Counted from the stretch's first letter, positions 45,243-55,541 are shown. The stretch: 64,000 nucleotides of DNA from JBJELF01 sp051879015 (GCA_051879015.1 JBJELF010000041.1:1-64000); one strand, 5' to 3'. Translations and numbers: made by a program. Notes: generated by a model not told the origin, from the sequence alone.

Positions 45243-48200
45243 TTACTCAAATCCTTCAAAATCAAAGAAAGATATCTGGTCGCTCTCCGGCATTCCTTCC
45301 AGCAATTTCAGTTCATACATTTTATCTACCACGGTCTGAGACACACCCGAACGCATCCGAAAATCATCTCTAGACGAAAACTTACCTTTTTTTGCTGCTT
45401 CTTCAATTCCTTCTGCCGCTTTATCTCCAAGACCATCAATAGAGTTCAAGGAAGCCATCAGTTTACCATCAATTACCTGAAAACGAGTAGCCTTTGCACG
45501 GTAAATATCCAGAGGCATAAACTCATAGCCTCTCGCATACATTTCCTGCACAATACGCATATCTCGAAGGGTATCTTCCTCCTTATTGCTCAATTCATTA
45601 GAGCGCCTCCTGTAATCCGCCAGATGTTTTTCCAGTTTTTGTCGTCCCAAACACATCAATTCATAGCTAAAACCCGTAGCACGAATACTGAAAAACGCTG
45701 CATAATATTCCAGAGGATAAAATACTTTACAATAGGCAATACGCCACGCCATCATAACATAGGCTGCCGCATGAGCCTTCGGAAACATATACTTAATTTT
45801 TTTGCAGGACCAAATATACCAATCTGGCACATTATGTTCCTTCATCGTTTTTTCCCATTCTGGTTTTAAGCCTTTTCCTTTTCGCACACTCTCCATAATT
45901 GTAAACGAAAGTTCACTCTCAATTCCCATCTGAATCAAATAAATCATAATGTCATCTCGCGTACAGATACAGGTGGAAATCGTTGCCTTCCCCTCCTGGA
46001 GCAAAGTCTGAGCATTTCCCAGCCAAACATCGGTACCATGAGAGAGTCCTGCAATACGTACTAAATCAGAAAAATGCTGTGGTTTGGTATCAATTAACAT
46101 CTGCATAGCAAAATCTGTTCCAAACTCAGGAATTCCCAGCGCACCCAATTTACATCCATCTAAATCTGCCGGAGTCACCCCCAATGCAGAAGTATTTTGA
46201 AATAGGGACATAACCTCTGGGCTGTCTAATGGAATTTTGGTCATATCCATCTCTGTCAGATCCTGCAGCATACGAATCATAGTCGGATCATCATGACCAA
46301 GAATATCAAGTTTGAGCAAGTTGTGATCAATAGAATGATAATCAAAATGAGTCGTAATAATAGGCGTGCTCATATCATTTGCCGGATGCTGTACTGGAGT
46401 GAAGGAATGAATTTCCTCACCGTGAGGCAGTACAATGATACCGCCTGGATGCTGTCCCGAAGTACGCTTGACCCCCGTACAGCCCGCCGCAATTCGTGTC
46501 ATTTCTGCACGACTTTTATGAATTCCTTTTTCTTCAAAATATTTATAGACATAGCCAAATGCAGTCTTTTCTGCCAAGGTACCAATGGTTCCGGCACGGA
46601 AGGTTTGTCCTGCCCCGAAAATAACCTCCGTATACGCATGGGCCTTACTTTGATATTCTCCAGAGAAATTTAGGTCGATATCTGGCTCCTTATTTCCCTT
46701 AAATCCCAGGAAAGTCTCAAAAGGAATATCAAAGCCATCCTTATAAAGCTTTTCTCCGCAAACAGGACAAATTTTATCTGGCATATCACAGCCGGCACCG
46801 CCCGCAAAAGCCTTGACTTCATCCGAATCAAAATCAGAATAATGACATTTTAGGCAGCGATAGTGAGGACTGAGTGGATTTACTTCGGTGATACCAGACA
46901 TGGTCGCCACAAAAGAAGAACCAACAGAACCACGAGAGCCCACTACATAGCCATCGGCATTGGACTTCCACACCAATTTCTGAGCAATAATGTACATTAC
47001 CGCAAATCCATTGCTGATAATGGAATTTAACTCCCGCTCCAGACGATCCACCACAATCTTAGGCAAATTGTCACCATACCAGTCTCTCGCCCGCTTATAG
47101 CACATATCGCGCAAGTCTACATCTGCATTCGGAATAAAGGGCGGACATTTATCAGGACGCACAGGCTCGATACGTTCCACCATATCTGCAATCAAATTCG
47201 TATTCGTGACAACTACCTCGTAAGCTTTATCGCTGCCCAAAAATTCAAATTCCTTTAGCATTTCCTCTGTCGTTCGATAAAATAGCGGAGGCTGAAAATC
47301 AGCATCATCAAAGCCCTTTCCTGCCATGATAATACGTCGAAAAATCTCATCCTCTGGATTGGTAAAATGCACATCACAGGTAGCACACACTGGCTTGTGA
47401 AACTTCTCCCCTAAATCACAGATCATCTGATTATAATTTTTCAAATCTTCCTCTGTCTTGGCCGGACTATCCTCATCTCTAAGCATGAATGCATTATTTC
47501 CGATAGGCTGAATCTCTAGATAATCATAAAAATTAACAATCTGTGCGATATCTGCCTCACTCTCCCCCCGCACAATGGCCTGAAACAGCTCACCTGATTC
47601 GCAGGCTGAGCCGATTATTAAGCCCTCGCGATGTTTGATTATCTCACTGCGGGGAAATCGAGGTCTTCTCGCAAAATACTTAATATGGGCATCAGAAATC
47701 AGACGATAAAGATTAATCCTTCCCACTTCATTTTTTGCCAACACAATGATATGATAAGTGGGCAATTTTTTGATAGCATCCACATCCATCACTGCCTGTT
47801 CTTTCACATCATCCACTGTCTTCATACCCCGTTCTTTCAGCATAGCAAGAAGACGCAGATAAATCCCCGCAGTACATTCTGCATCATCCACTGCTCGATG
47901 ATGCGTATCCAATGGAACATTCAATTCCTTTGCTACATTATCCAGCTTATATCGACTTAAATGGGGCAGAAGCACACGGCTTAATCCCACTGTATCCATA
48001 TAAGTGGGATTAAAATCCAGATGCTGAACTGCCGACTGAAATAAGATAAAACTCATATCAAACTCTGCATTATGAGCCACCAGCACGGCATCTCTACAAA
48101 ATTCGATAAACAAAGGCAAAATCACATCAATTTCCGGAGCATCCATAACCATAGCATCATTAATGCTGGTCAGCTGCTCAATCCGATAAGGAATAGGTAC

Positions 48201-49778
48201 CTTTGGATTAACAAAAGTACTAAATCGATCCACAATCACACCATTTTCAATACGCACCGCACCAATCTCAATAATTTTATCCTGAGTAGCACTAAAACCA
48301 GTCGTCTCAATATCAAAAACCACATAGGAAGAATCCAAAGACTGACCATTGGATTTGATGACAATCTCCTTTAAATCGTCCACCAAATATCCCTCACAGC
48401 CATAAATCACCTTAAAAGGATCTTTTTTATCCAATGCGTGAAAGGCATCAGTAAAACCATAGACACAGCCGTGATCCGTAATGGCTAATGCCTGATGTCC
48501 CCAATATTTAGCCAGCTTAATCAAATCCTTCGTCTCAGACACAGCATCCATCTCACTGGATTTAGTATGACAATGCAATTCCACACGTTTCACAGGTGCA
48601 TGGTCCTCCCTCATCACACGAAAATCCGCAATCTTTCTCACACCCACGATGGAGCCGATAGTCAATTCCTTATCAAATTTATCCATCTGTGCCACACCTT
48701 TTATATGAACAAAACTGCCAACTGAAAAATCTTTTTTTACTTTTTCCAAAAATTCCATGCTGATAAAGAGTTTTGCCATAATGGTATCCGTAAAGTCAGT
48801 AACTGCAAAAATAATCAGCGCCTTTTCCAGCTTAGAGATTTCTCTAATCTCTACACTCATCAGCTGACCACGAATCGCAATTTCACCTACTTCTCCCTGT
48901 ATCTCTGAGATTAGAACTGTATCGTCATTGCAGAAACGACCAAAGATAACACTCGGGTCGTCAGAACGGATATATTGGTTACTCTGTGGTCGGTCGGTAC
49001 CTTTTCCCTTGGGGAATTTCCCATTGTTGGCACGACGCTCCTTCCATGCCGCTGGCCGCTCGGCATTTCTTGGATCTCCCGACTGCTTTTTCTCGGCTGG
49101 CTTACGCTCCTGCACCAACTTCGGCTTAGGAGAATCCTCCCAAGGCATCTCCTCCGCAGCAGTCACCTTTGCTGCCTCTTGCTTTTGCCCTTCGGATTTC
49201 TGACTCATTCGGCTCTTGATTGCCTCAATTTCCTGACGCTCCGCCTCCTCTTTTTCCAACTGCAAGCGACTCTTCATTTTTTTCTCAAAAGCCGCTGAAA
49301 AAGAAACCTGCATCCCACAGCGCTCCAGCAGTACTTTCTCTAGCCACTGAAAGATTTCTTTGCTGCGAGAATGAGCCAGCATAGTATCCTCCAGACAAAT
49401 TGTGATAGCGGAATCATCACAACTCCACTTTGCATTTCGCATCAGATTATAGTCAAGAGGACTTCGCTGCTTCATTTCCAACATCAAGCTTTTTTGATAG
49501 CTGTCCCATAAATTTTCCAATGTATACTGACCTGAAAGCTGAAATGATTCAAAAATTTTCACCCTCAGTGAGGCACGCCCAAACAACTGCCGCTTTATCT
49601 CGTCTTCTATTCGATAAATGTATTCCTTCATTACCAGACGCGGAAACTGTAGATACACATGAAGAAAGCTTTTGTCTCTGGTCAGATTAATGAAAGTTAC
49701 CTCTGCCAAATCTAAAAGCCCCTTCAATTCGTTATCCGTCTGGAGACTGGGGAACACCTCAAAAAATGTCTTCGCCAC
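45243..49778 (-). CDS. polC: DNA polymerase III PolC (Gram-positive replicative polymerase)
   Basis: The 1511 residues carry an N-terminal domain with a K/E/Q-rich linker, an OB fold (about 290-370), a split PHP domain beginning VELHCHTKSSEMDAV, the inserted DnaQ-type proofreading exonuclease (YVVFDIETTG, HNAEFDMSFI, HRAVDDAECT) and the polymerase domain with a zinc-finger-like Cys cluster (CLKCHYSD, CPVCGEKLY) and PDIDLNFSGEYQ. This is the main replicative enzyme of low-GC Gram-positives. It follows ispG by about 40 bases, at the end of the isoprenoid block. Confidence 0.98.
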   Translation of the reverse strand: MAKTFFEVFPSLQTDNELKGLLDLAEVTFINLTRDKSFLHVYLQFPRLVMKEYIYRIEDEIKRQLFGRASLRVKIFESFQLSGQYTLENLWDSYQKSLMLEMKQRSPLDYNLMRNAKWSCDDSAITICLEDTMLAHSRSKEIFQWLEKVLLERCGMQVSFSAAFEKKMKSRLQLEKEEAERQEIEAIKSRMSQKSEGQKQEAAKVTAAEEMPWEDSPKPKLVQERKPAEKKQSGDPRNAERPAAWKERRANNGKFPKGKGTDRPQSNQYIRSDDPSVIFGRFCNDDTVLISEIQGEVGEIAIRGQLMSVEIREISKLEKALIIFAVTDFTDTIMAKLFISMEFLEKVKKDFSVGSFVHIKGVAQMDKFDKELTIGSIVGVRKIADFRVMREDHAPVKRVELHCHTKSSEMDAVSETKDLIKLAKYWGHQALAITDHGCVYGFTDAFHALDKKDPFKVIYGCEGYLVDDLKEIVIKSNGQSLDSSYVVFDIETTGFSATQDKIIEIGAVRIENGVIVDRFSTFVNPKVPIPYRIEQLTSINDAMVMDAPEIDVILPLFIEFCRDAVLVAHNAEFDMSFILFQSAVQHLDFNPTYMDTVGLSRVLLPHLSRYKLDNVAKELNVPLDTHHRAVDDAECTAGIYLRLLAMLKERGMKTVDDVKEQAVMDVDAIKKLPTYHIIVLAKNEVGRINLYRLISDAHIKYFARRPRFPRSEIIKHREGLIIGSACESGELFQAIVRGESEADIAQIVNFYDYLEIQPIGNNAFMLRDEDSPAKTEEDLKNYNQMICDLGEKFHKPVCATCDVHFTNPEDEIFRRIIMAGKGFDDADFQPPLFYRTTEEMLKEFEFLGSDKAYEVVVTNTNLIADMVERIEPVRPDKCPPFIPNADVDLRDMCYKRARDWYGDNLPKIVVDRLERELNSIISNGFAVMYIIAQKLVWKSNADGYVVGSRGSVGSSFVATMSGITEVNPLSPHYRCLKCHYSDFDSDEVKAFAGGAGCDMPDKICPVCGEKLYKDGFDIPFETFLGFKGNKEPDIDLNFSGEYQSKAHAYTEVIFGAGQTFRAGTIGTLAEKTAFGYVYKYFEEKGIHKSRAEMTRIAAGCTGVKRTSGQHPGGIIVLPHGEEIHSFTPVQHPANDMSTPIITTHFDYHSIDHNLLKLDILGHDDPTMIRMLQDLTEMDMTKIPLDSPEVMSLFQNTSALGVTPADLDGCKLGALGIPEFGTDFAMQMLIDTKPQHFSDLVRIAGLSHGTDVWLGNAQTLLQEGKATISTCICTRDDIMIYLIQMGIESELSFTIMESVRKGKGLKPEWEKTMKEHNVPDWYIWSCKKIKYMFPKAHAAAYVMMAWRIAYCKVFYPLEYYAAFFSIRATGFSYELMCLGRQKLEKHLADYRRRSNELSNKEEDTLRDMRIVQEMYARGYEFMPLDIYRAKATRFQVIDGKLMASLNSIDGLGDKAAEGIEEAAKKGKFSSRDDFRMRSGVSQTVVDKMYELKLLEGMPESDQISFFDFEGFE

Positions 49779-49819
49779 TACGGCTCACCCCTTTATCACC
49801 TTCCATTTTTATTATCATC

Positions 49820-50872
49820 TCATTCATTCCAATGATCTAATTCATATTTTAATGCGGTCAGCAGCTGCTCCTCCGGCAGTTTCTTGTAGATTTCACCATG
49901 TTTGATTATCATACCCATGCCCTTGCCGCCTGCAATGCCGATGTCCGCCTCCTTTGCTTCTCCCGGTCCATTTACCACACAGCCCATCACTGCTACTTTG
50001 ATATCCAAATCATAACCAGAAACCATCTTTTCTACTTGATTCGCCAGTCCAATCAAGTCAATTTGAGTTCTGCCGCAAGTTGGACAAGAGACTACCTCAA
50101 TGCCGCCTTTTCTCAATCCCAAAGTACGAAGAATCAACTTTGCGGAGCGAATTTCCTCCACGGGATCTCCTGTCAAAGAAACGCGAATGGTATCTCCGAT
50201 TCCCTGAGATAAAATCAATGCCAAACCCACAGCAGATTTGATATTGCCCGACATAATAGTTCCCGACTCAGTAATTCCTACATGCAGTGGATAAGATGTC
50301 TTTGGCGCCAACAGTTCATGAGCCTTGGCACACATCAACACATCAGAAGACTTGATACTGATGACCAGGTTATCATAGCCTAAATCCTCAATAATTTTCA
50401 CCTTATCCAGTGCGCTCTCCACAATGCCCTCTGCAGTCACACCACCATATTTTTCTACCAGATGTTTTTCCAGAGAACCACTGTTGACACCTACACGAAT
50501 CGGAATTTTATATTCCTTTGCCTTGTCCACTACAGCTTTGATATGCTCATCACCGATATTTCCTGGATTGATACGAATTTTATCTGCTCCATTTTCCATA
50601 GCAGCAATGGCCAAGCGGTAATCAAAATGAATGTCCGCTACCAATGGAATATGAATCTGCTTCTTAATTTCTTTTAATGCCAATGCCGCCTCCATGGTCG
50701 GCACCGCACAACGAATAATCTCACAACCCGCCTCTTCCAAAGCCAAAATTTGTGCCACTGTGGCCTGCACATCCTCTGTTTTGGTATTTGTCATAGACTG
50801 AATCAAAATTGGATTTCCGCCTCCAATGACACGATTTCCAATTTGAATTGTCTTCGTCTCATCACGATACAT
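49820..50872 (-). CDS. ispG: (E)-4-hydroxy-3-methylbut-2-enyl-diphosphate synthase
   Basis: This 350-residue iron-sulfur enzyme acts at the penultimate step of the MEP pathway to isoprenoids. It begins with VIGGGNPILIQSMTNTKTEDV and has PLVADIHFDYRLA, VISIKSSDV, and the 4Fe-4S cysteines in SCPTCGRTQID and MGCVVNGPGE. Short bacterial form. It lies between rseP and polC. Confidence 0.97.
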   Translation of the reverse strand: MYRDETKTIQIGNRVIGGGNPILIQSMTNTKTEDVQATVAQILALEEAGCEIIRCAVPTMEAALALKEIKKQIHIPLVADIHFDYRLAIAAMENGADKIRINPGNIGDEHIKAVVDKAKEYKIPIRVGVNSGSLEKHLVEKYGGVTAEGIVESALDKVKIIEDLGYDNLVISIKSSDVLMCAKAHELLAPKTSYPLHVGITESGTIMSGNIKSAVGLALILSQGIGDTIRVSLTGDPVEEIRSAKLILRTLGLRKGGIEVVSCPTCGRTQIDLIGLANQVEKMVSGYDLDIKVAVMGCVVNGPGEAKEADIGIAGGKGMGMIIKHGEIYKKLPEEQLLTALKYELDHWNE

Positions 50873-50889
50873 GGTTCATCCTCCCCTTA

Positions 50890-51984
50890 TTATAAAAAGA
50901 ATTTCTTAATATCATTAAACATTACAACCACCATTAGAAGTATCAAGAGTGCCATTCCAATCAAATGGACAAAGGCTTCCTTCTGACGATCCACTGGACT
51001 TCCCTTGATAACCTCAATAATCATGAACAGCAGTTTCCCTCCGTCAATGGCGGGGATAGGCAGCAAATTCATTACGCCTAAGTTTGCACTAATCAAAATA
51101 CTAAAATTGGCAAGATTTAAAAACAGATACAAGAGCGTATTTCCGATACCGCTGTCCTTGGTATCTTCCACCACATCATCCACAATGTCATTGACATAAC
51201 CGGCAATTCCTACTGGTCCTGACAAGTCATTGACAGAGGCACCTCCTGTGAACAACATTTTTAAACTCTCAATCACACTAACAATGTAATATCGAACCTC
51301 ATAAACAGCATATTTCAATGTCTCCAATGGAGTCGTTTCATAACGATAACTGCTGCTTCCAATAATTCCCATATAATAACATTGGTCTTCTTCATTCCAC
51401 TTTGGCACAATGGTAGTCTCATAGAACTGACCATCTCTCTTGTATGTGACATCTAAAGTCTGACCTGGATGAGTATTTAAGTATAATAAAATTTCACGAT
51501 AAAAATGAATGGAAGTGCCATTGATATCGGTAATCTCGTCACCGCCCTGAATCCCTGCCTCCTGAGTTGGATAGCCATCCATGACATCTTGGATGTAAGA
51601 GCGGTCAGTGCCGGCAATACTAATGACCATCACTGCTAAAATAAAAGCGAGAATAAAGTTAAAGACTGGTCCTGCTAAGACAACAGAAATTCTTGACCAC
51701 ACGGATTGATTTAAAAATGCCTTTTTGGGGTCAAGTCCTTCCTCTTCCTGTGCAACCCCCGTCTCATCGCCCTGCAGGATACAAGCCCCGCCAAAGGGAA
51801 TCCACTTTAATGCATATTTGGTGCCATTCCGTGTAAAAGAGACGATATCTGGTCCCATTCCTACCGAAAATTCCAGTACACCGATGCCATTTTTCTTTGC
51901 CATCAGGAAATGCCCAAACTCATGGAAGGACACAACCAAGCAAAATACCAACAAAAAACAGATAAAACTAACTATGCTATTCAT
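50890..51984 (-). CDS. rseP: Site-2 protease RseP
   Basis: This 364-residue intramembrane zinc metalloprotease has HEFGH in the first membrane segment (about residues 21-25), a PDZ domain in the middle (YPTQEAGIQGGDEITDINGT) and the second metal motif MNLLPIPAIDGGKLLF. It cleaves membrane anchors such as those of anti-sigma factors. A frame opens one codon earlier at a TTG; ATG 51984 with GAGGG eight bases upstream is preferred. Confidence 0.95.
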   Translation of the reverse strand: MNSIVSFICFLLVFCLVVSFHEFGHFLMAKKNGIGVLEFSVGMGPDIVSFTRNGTKYALKWIPFGGACILQGDETGVAQEEEGLDPKKAFLNQSVWSRISVVLAGPVFNFILAFILAVMVISIAGTDRSYIQDVMDGYPTQEAGIQGGDEITDINGTSIHFYREILLYLNTHPGQTLDVTYKRDGQFYETTIVPKWNEEDQCYYMGIIGSSSYRYETTPLETLKYAVYEVRYYIVSVIESLKMLFTGGASVNDLSGPVGIAGYVNDIVDDVVEDTKDSGIGNTLLYLFLNLANFSILISANLGVMNLLPIPAIDGGKLLFMIIEVIKGSPVDRQKEAFVHLIGMALLILLMVVVMFNDIKKFFL

Positions 51985-52004
51985 CAATCAATCCCTCTTC
52001 GTTT

Positions 52005-53153
52005 TTACTTACCCCATCTGCGTTCTACAAATTCATGTGCAGCTTTCTCTGTCTCAAGGATTGCCCCTACATCAGGATTTTCGATAAATGGTACTGCGCC
52101 CAAAGCCTCCTCAATCGTATCCACAATATCCAGATAACCAATTTTTTTATCCAAAAATAATCCGACCAATTTTTCATTGGCTGCATTAAACACAGTCGGC
52201 ATAGAACCACCTCTGCGCCCTGCTTCATAAGCCAACTTCAATCCTTTAAAATTTTCCATATCAGGTGCTTCAAATGTAATTTGTCCCAACTTTGCAAAAT
52301 CTACCCGAGAACCAGCCAAATATCTGCGCTCAGGATAATACAGAGCATATTGAATTGGAAGCTTCATATCCGGCGTACCGAGCTGTGCAATAATTGCTCC
52401 ATCTTTGTACTGCACCATAGAATGAATGATACTCTGTGGTTGAACCACTACCTGAACCTGATCAAACTCTACACCAAACAACCATTTCGCCTCAATAACT
52501 TCCAGACCCTTGTTGACCATGGTGGACGAATCGATAGTAATTTTTCTTCCCATAGTCCAATTTGGATGCTTTAAGGCATCTTCCACGCGAATATTTGCCA
52601 TCTGCTCTCTCGTTCTTCCACGGAATGGACCTCCCGATGCAGTCAAAAGAATCTTATCTATCTCCCTTGGATTTTCTCCATTTAAAGACTGAAAAATAGC
52701 CGAATGCTCACTGTCCACTGGAAGAATTTTCACATTCTGCTCCTTCGCTAACGGCATAATGATATGTCCTGCTGTCACCAAAGTCTCTTTATTGGCCAGC
52801 GCAATATCCTTACCTGCTTTCATGGCTGCAATGGTCGGACGAATGCCAATCATTCCCACAATGGCTGTGACCACAATCTCTGCCTCCGCCATACAGGAAA
52901 TCTCCAACAGTCCCTCCATACCAGCCAACACCTTCGTATTCGTGTCGGCAATCATTACTCGCAACCTTGCCGCATTTTCCTCACTCCACACACAAGCGAG
53001 CTTAGGATGAAATTCACGAATCTGCTGCTCCAGTAAAGTAATATTGCCGCCTGCGGCCAATCCACACACTTCAATATCACCATTGGCACGTACTACTTCC
53101 AATGTCTGGGTTCCGATGGAACCTGTAGAACCTAATATTACAATTTTTTTCAT
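52005..53153 (-). CDS. dxr: 1-Deoxy-D-xylulose 5-phosphate reductoisomerase
   Basis: This 382-residue NADPH enzyme is at the entry of the MEP isoprenoid pathway. The N-terminal GSTGSIGTQTLEVV binds NADPH. DSEHSAIFQSLNGE, TASGGPFRGR, HPNWTMGRKITIDSSTMVNKGLEVIEA and FNAANEKLVGLFLDKKI are family signatures carrying the metal and substrate residues. It sits between cdsA and rseP as in many Firmicutes. Confidence 0.98.
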   Translation of the reverse strand: MKKIVILGSTGSIGTQTLEVVRANGDIEVCGLAAGGNITLLEQQIREFHPKLACVWSEENAARLRVMIADTNTKVLAGMEGLLEISCMAEAEIVVTAIVGMIGIRPTIAAMKAGKDIALANKETLVTAGHIIMPLAKEQNVKILPVDSEHSAIFQSLNGENPREIDKILLTASGGPFRGRTREQMANIRVEDALKHPNWTMGRKITIDSSTMVNKGLEVIEAKWLFGVEFDQVQVVVQPQSIIHSMVQYKDGAIIAQLGTPDMKLPIQYALYYPERRYLAGSRVDFAKLGQITFEAPDMENFKGLKLAYEAGRRGGSMPTVFNAANEKLVGLFLDKKIGYLDIVDTIEEALGAVPFIENPDVGAILETEKAAHEFVERRWGK

Positions 53154-53177
53154 ATTTTTTCTTCCTTCATATTTTCA

Positions 53178-53999
53178 TCACAACATTTTCATAACCATAG
53201 CCAGGTAGTAAATGATAGGAGCAGTAAAAATAATACTGTCAAAGCGATCCAAAATACCTCCATGCCCTGGTATCAAATGTCCATAATCCTTGACATTGTG
53301 ATTTCTCTTGATAGCTGAAGCGCTCAAATCTCCAATCATGGAAATCAATCCTCCGCCGGCACAGATAATACCACAGCTCAGACCTGCTGACAGAGAAAAA
53401 TCAGTAAAATTTCTGCCAAAGATACAGCCATACAAGACTCCCAACAAAAAGGCTCCCACGACACCTCCAATAGCTCCTTCAATGGATTTTTTTGGACTCA
53501 AAACAGGGGTCATTTGATGTGTCTTGGCAAACTTTTTGCAGAGCATACCCGTACAGTAAGCAAACGTATCACAACCCCAAGCACTGATAAAAATCATATA
53601 AGTCATATAAATTCCATCTGACTCCATGCGAGTCTTGTAAATATAGGACAGCATAAAAGCAAGATAAATCAAGCCAAAGAACGATGCCATCGTCTGCTCT
53701 GATGTAATCTTCTGAAATTCAAACACATAGACTGCCATCTCCAACATAAAGAATACAATCATCAGCGCTATCACTAACTCAAATTTATCAAATTCCAGTA
53801 TCAAAAAATAAAAAATGGCTGCCAAATATCCAATCATCCCTGATGCACGCTTTTCAATTCCAAAGACACGGTACAATTCAAACATACCAATCAAAGAAAT
53901 ACTCCCCACCGCCAACAACAGTACAGAATCACCCACCCAAACTGTTCCAATGACAAACAGCACTAAAAAGATTCCACTAATTAAACGTGGCACAAACAT
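53178..53999 (-). CDS. cdsA: Phosphatidate cytidylyltransferase
   Basis: This 273-residue membrane protein makes CDP-diacylglycerol from phosphatidate and CTP. It has about seven or eight hydrophobic segments and the C-terminal family signature SAIKRNHNVKDYGHLIPGHGG followed by ILDRFDSIIFTAP. Its start lies directly after the uppS stop codon, so the two are translationally coupled. Confidence 0.97.
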   Translation of the reverse strand: MFVPRLISGIFLVLFVIGTVWVGDSVLLLAVGSISLIGMFELYRVFGIEKRASGMIGYLAAIFYFLILEFDKFELVIALMIVFFMLEMAVYVFEFQKITSEQTMASFFGLIYLAFMLSYIYKTRMESDGIYMTYMIFISAWGCDTFAYCTGMLCKKFAKTHQMTPVLSPKKSIEGAIGGVVGAFLLGVLYGCIFGRNFTDFSLSAGLSCGIICAGGGLISMIGDLSASAIKRNHNVKDYGHLIPGHGGILDRFDSIIFTAPIIYYLAMVMKML

Positions 54000-54000
54000 A

Positions 54001-54729
54001 TCATTTTCCTCCCGACGTTTTTACTCCGCCATATCTGCGATCTCGCTTGCCATAAGATTCAATTGCCTTGACCAACTCTGCTTTATTGAAATCTGGCCAA
54101 AATACATCTGTCACATAAATTTCTGTGTAGGCTAACTGCCATAACAAGAAATTGGACAATCGAAGTTCTCCGCTGGTACGAATCAGCAAATCAGGATCTG
54201 GCATATCTTTGGTGTCCAGATACGACGCAATTTTTTCCTCTGTAATTTCCTCTGGCAGTAATTTTCCCTGCTTGATATCTTCCGCCATACAAGTCATGCC
54301 TCTGCGAATTTCATCGCGGCTTCCATAATTAATAGCAATTGTGAAAGTCATTTTCGTATTATCCTTGGTCTCCCGCTCCATGCGTTCAATCCCCTCAATA
54401 ATATCTTTTGGAAATCGACTTCTATCACCGATCGTCTTCACTTTCACATTATTTGCATTGGCAACCCCAACAATTTTTGCCATATAAATGCGAAAGAGTT
54501 TCATCAAGGCACTCACTTCCTCCTCAGATCGTTTCCAGTTCTCCGTAGAAAAAGCATATACGGTCAAATAATCCAATCCGAGTCGAGCTGCATCCTCCAC
54601 AATCTGTTCCAGAGTCTTACAGCCTTCAGCATGACCCATCTTTCGCGGCAACCCCCTCTGCTGTGCCCAACGACCATTGCCATCCATAATAATGGCCACA
54701 TGTTTTGGAAATCTTATATTTTCTTCCAT
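54001..54729 (-). CDS. uppS: Undecaprenyl (di-trans,poly-cis) diphosphate synthase
   Basis: This 242-residue prenyltransferase makes the C55 carrier for cell-wall building blocks. The motif HVAIIMDGNGRWAQQRGLPR holds the catalytic aspartate, and YLTVYAFSTENWKR and DLLIRTSGELRLSNFLLWQLAYTE follow. The frame is open to 54858, but that part contains a repeat and a terminator-like hairpin. ATG 54729 with GGAG eight bases before it is the family start. Confidence 0.97.
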   Translation of the reverse strand: MEENIRFPKHVAIIMDGNGRWAQQRGLPRKMGHAEGCKTLEQIVEDAARLGLDYLTVYAFSTENWKRSEEEVSALMKLFRIYMAKIVGVANANNVKVKTIGDRSRFPKDIIEGIERMERETKDNTKMTFTIAINYGSRDEIRRGMTCMAEDIKQGKLLPEEITEEKIASYLDTKDMPDPDLLIRTSGELRLSNFLLWQLAYTEIYVTDVFWPDFNKAELVKAIESYGKRDRRYGGVKTSGGK

Positions 54730-54794
54730 TTCTTTTTCTCCTGCCAATTTTTCTTTTTGCACTTTTTTGTTTGCAGTACAAGGTATCTCTGTTG

Positions 54795-54827
54795 AAAAAT
54801 GGAGGCTATGCCCTAGCCAGCCTCCAT
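54795..54827 (-). terminator. Terminator-like hairpin between frr and uppS
   Basis: On the minus strand ATGGAGGCT and AGCCTCCAT form a perfect nine-pair stem with an 11-base loop, followed by TTTTT. It lies within the operon and may cut part of the transcripts before uppS. Confidence 0.75.
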
Positions 54828-54845
54828 CTATCCTATCACATGCGT

Positions 54846-54912
54846 GTCCCAAGGTCATACCTGTTCATGCAAGCATGAAAGGTATGACCTTTTGACCCTG
54901 GTATCATATTAT
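54846..54912 (+). repeat. Dispersed hairpin repeat, family B, copy 1
   Basis: This 67-base element matches 63912-63978 at 64 of 67 positions by eye. GGTCATACC pairs with GGTATGACC and TTCATGC with GCATGAA around a two-base apex; outer GTCCC-AA arms also nearly pair with TTTTGACCC. The right end overlaps the frr stop codon. Confidence 0.85.
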
Positions 54913-55463
54913 ACAGTCATAATTTCCTTGGATTTTTTCTCAATCAAGCTATCCACTTCTTTGATATACTTATCCGTCAATTTCTGTGTTCTGGTCTCTG
55001 CATCTTTCTGCTCATCCTCAGTAAGTTCAGAAGCTTTGTTCATCTTCTTAAATGCATCATTGGCATCACGGCGAATGTTGCGTACTGCCACCTTAGCAGC
55101 TTCGCCCTTCTTCTTTACGTCTTTTACCAAATCCTTTCTTCTCTCCTCAGTCAACTCTGGAAATACCAGACGAATGCTGGAGCCATCATTGGATGGAGTA
55201 ATACCCAAATCAGAAACCAAAATTGCTTTCTCGATCGCTTTAATCAGGCTTCTCTCCCATGGCTGAATCTGAATCATTCTTGGCTCTGGCACAGAAATAT
55301 TTGCAACCTGCTGCATTGGAGTTGGCATACCATAATATTCAACCATAATTTTATCCAACACATGTGGGTTTGCACGGCCTGCACGGATAGTCTGATACTC
55401 TGCCTCCAATGCAGCACAGGTTTTCTTCATCTTGTCTTCATACACATTTAAATTTGCCTTCAT
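54909..55463 (-). CDS. frr: Ribosome recycling factor
   Basis: This 184-residue protein splits the ribosome after termination, with EF-G. It shows the family landmarks [38 protein letters not shown] and [30 protein letters not shown]. The frame is open to 55538, but that extension runs through the family C repeat; [20 protein letters not shown] at 55463 is the family start. It is separated from pyrH by the repeat. Confidence 0.97.
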   Translation of the reverse strand: MKANLNVYEDKMKKTCAALEAEYQTIRAGRANPHVLDKIMVEYYGMPTPMQQVANISVPEPRMIQIQPWERSLIKAIEKAILVSDLGITPSNDGSSIRLVFPELTEERRKDLVKDVKKKGEAAKVAVRNIRRDANDAFKKMNKASELTEDEQKDAETRTQKLTDKYIKEVDSLIEKKSKEIMTV

Positions 55464-55498
55464 ATAAATTTCCCTCTTTCTCTTTTCTTTATTGATTG

Positions 55499-55530
55499 GT
55501 GATACCTCACTTGCGAGGCATGTCCGTTTA
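55499..55530 (-). repeat. Dispersed palindrome, family C, between pyrH and frr
   Basis: On the minus strand TAAACGGACATGCCTCGCAA then GTGAGGTATCAC matches the copies at 823-854 and 14403-14434. The stem is ATGCCTCGC against GTGAGGTAT with two G-U pairs. Confidence 0.7.
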
Positions 55531-55541
55531 GAAAACATGCA

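Noticed and set aside
48960..49240. Plus-strand open frames inside polC
   Set aside because: They mirror the low-complexity linker of PolC and have no ribosome site or family features.
54730..54858. Upstream extension of the uppS frame
   Set aside because: It runs through a terminator-like hairpin and a dispersed repeat; the family start and ribosome site are at 54729.
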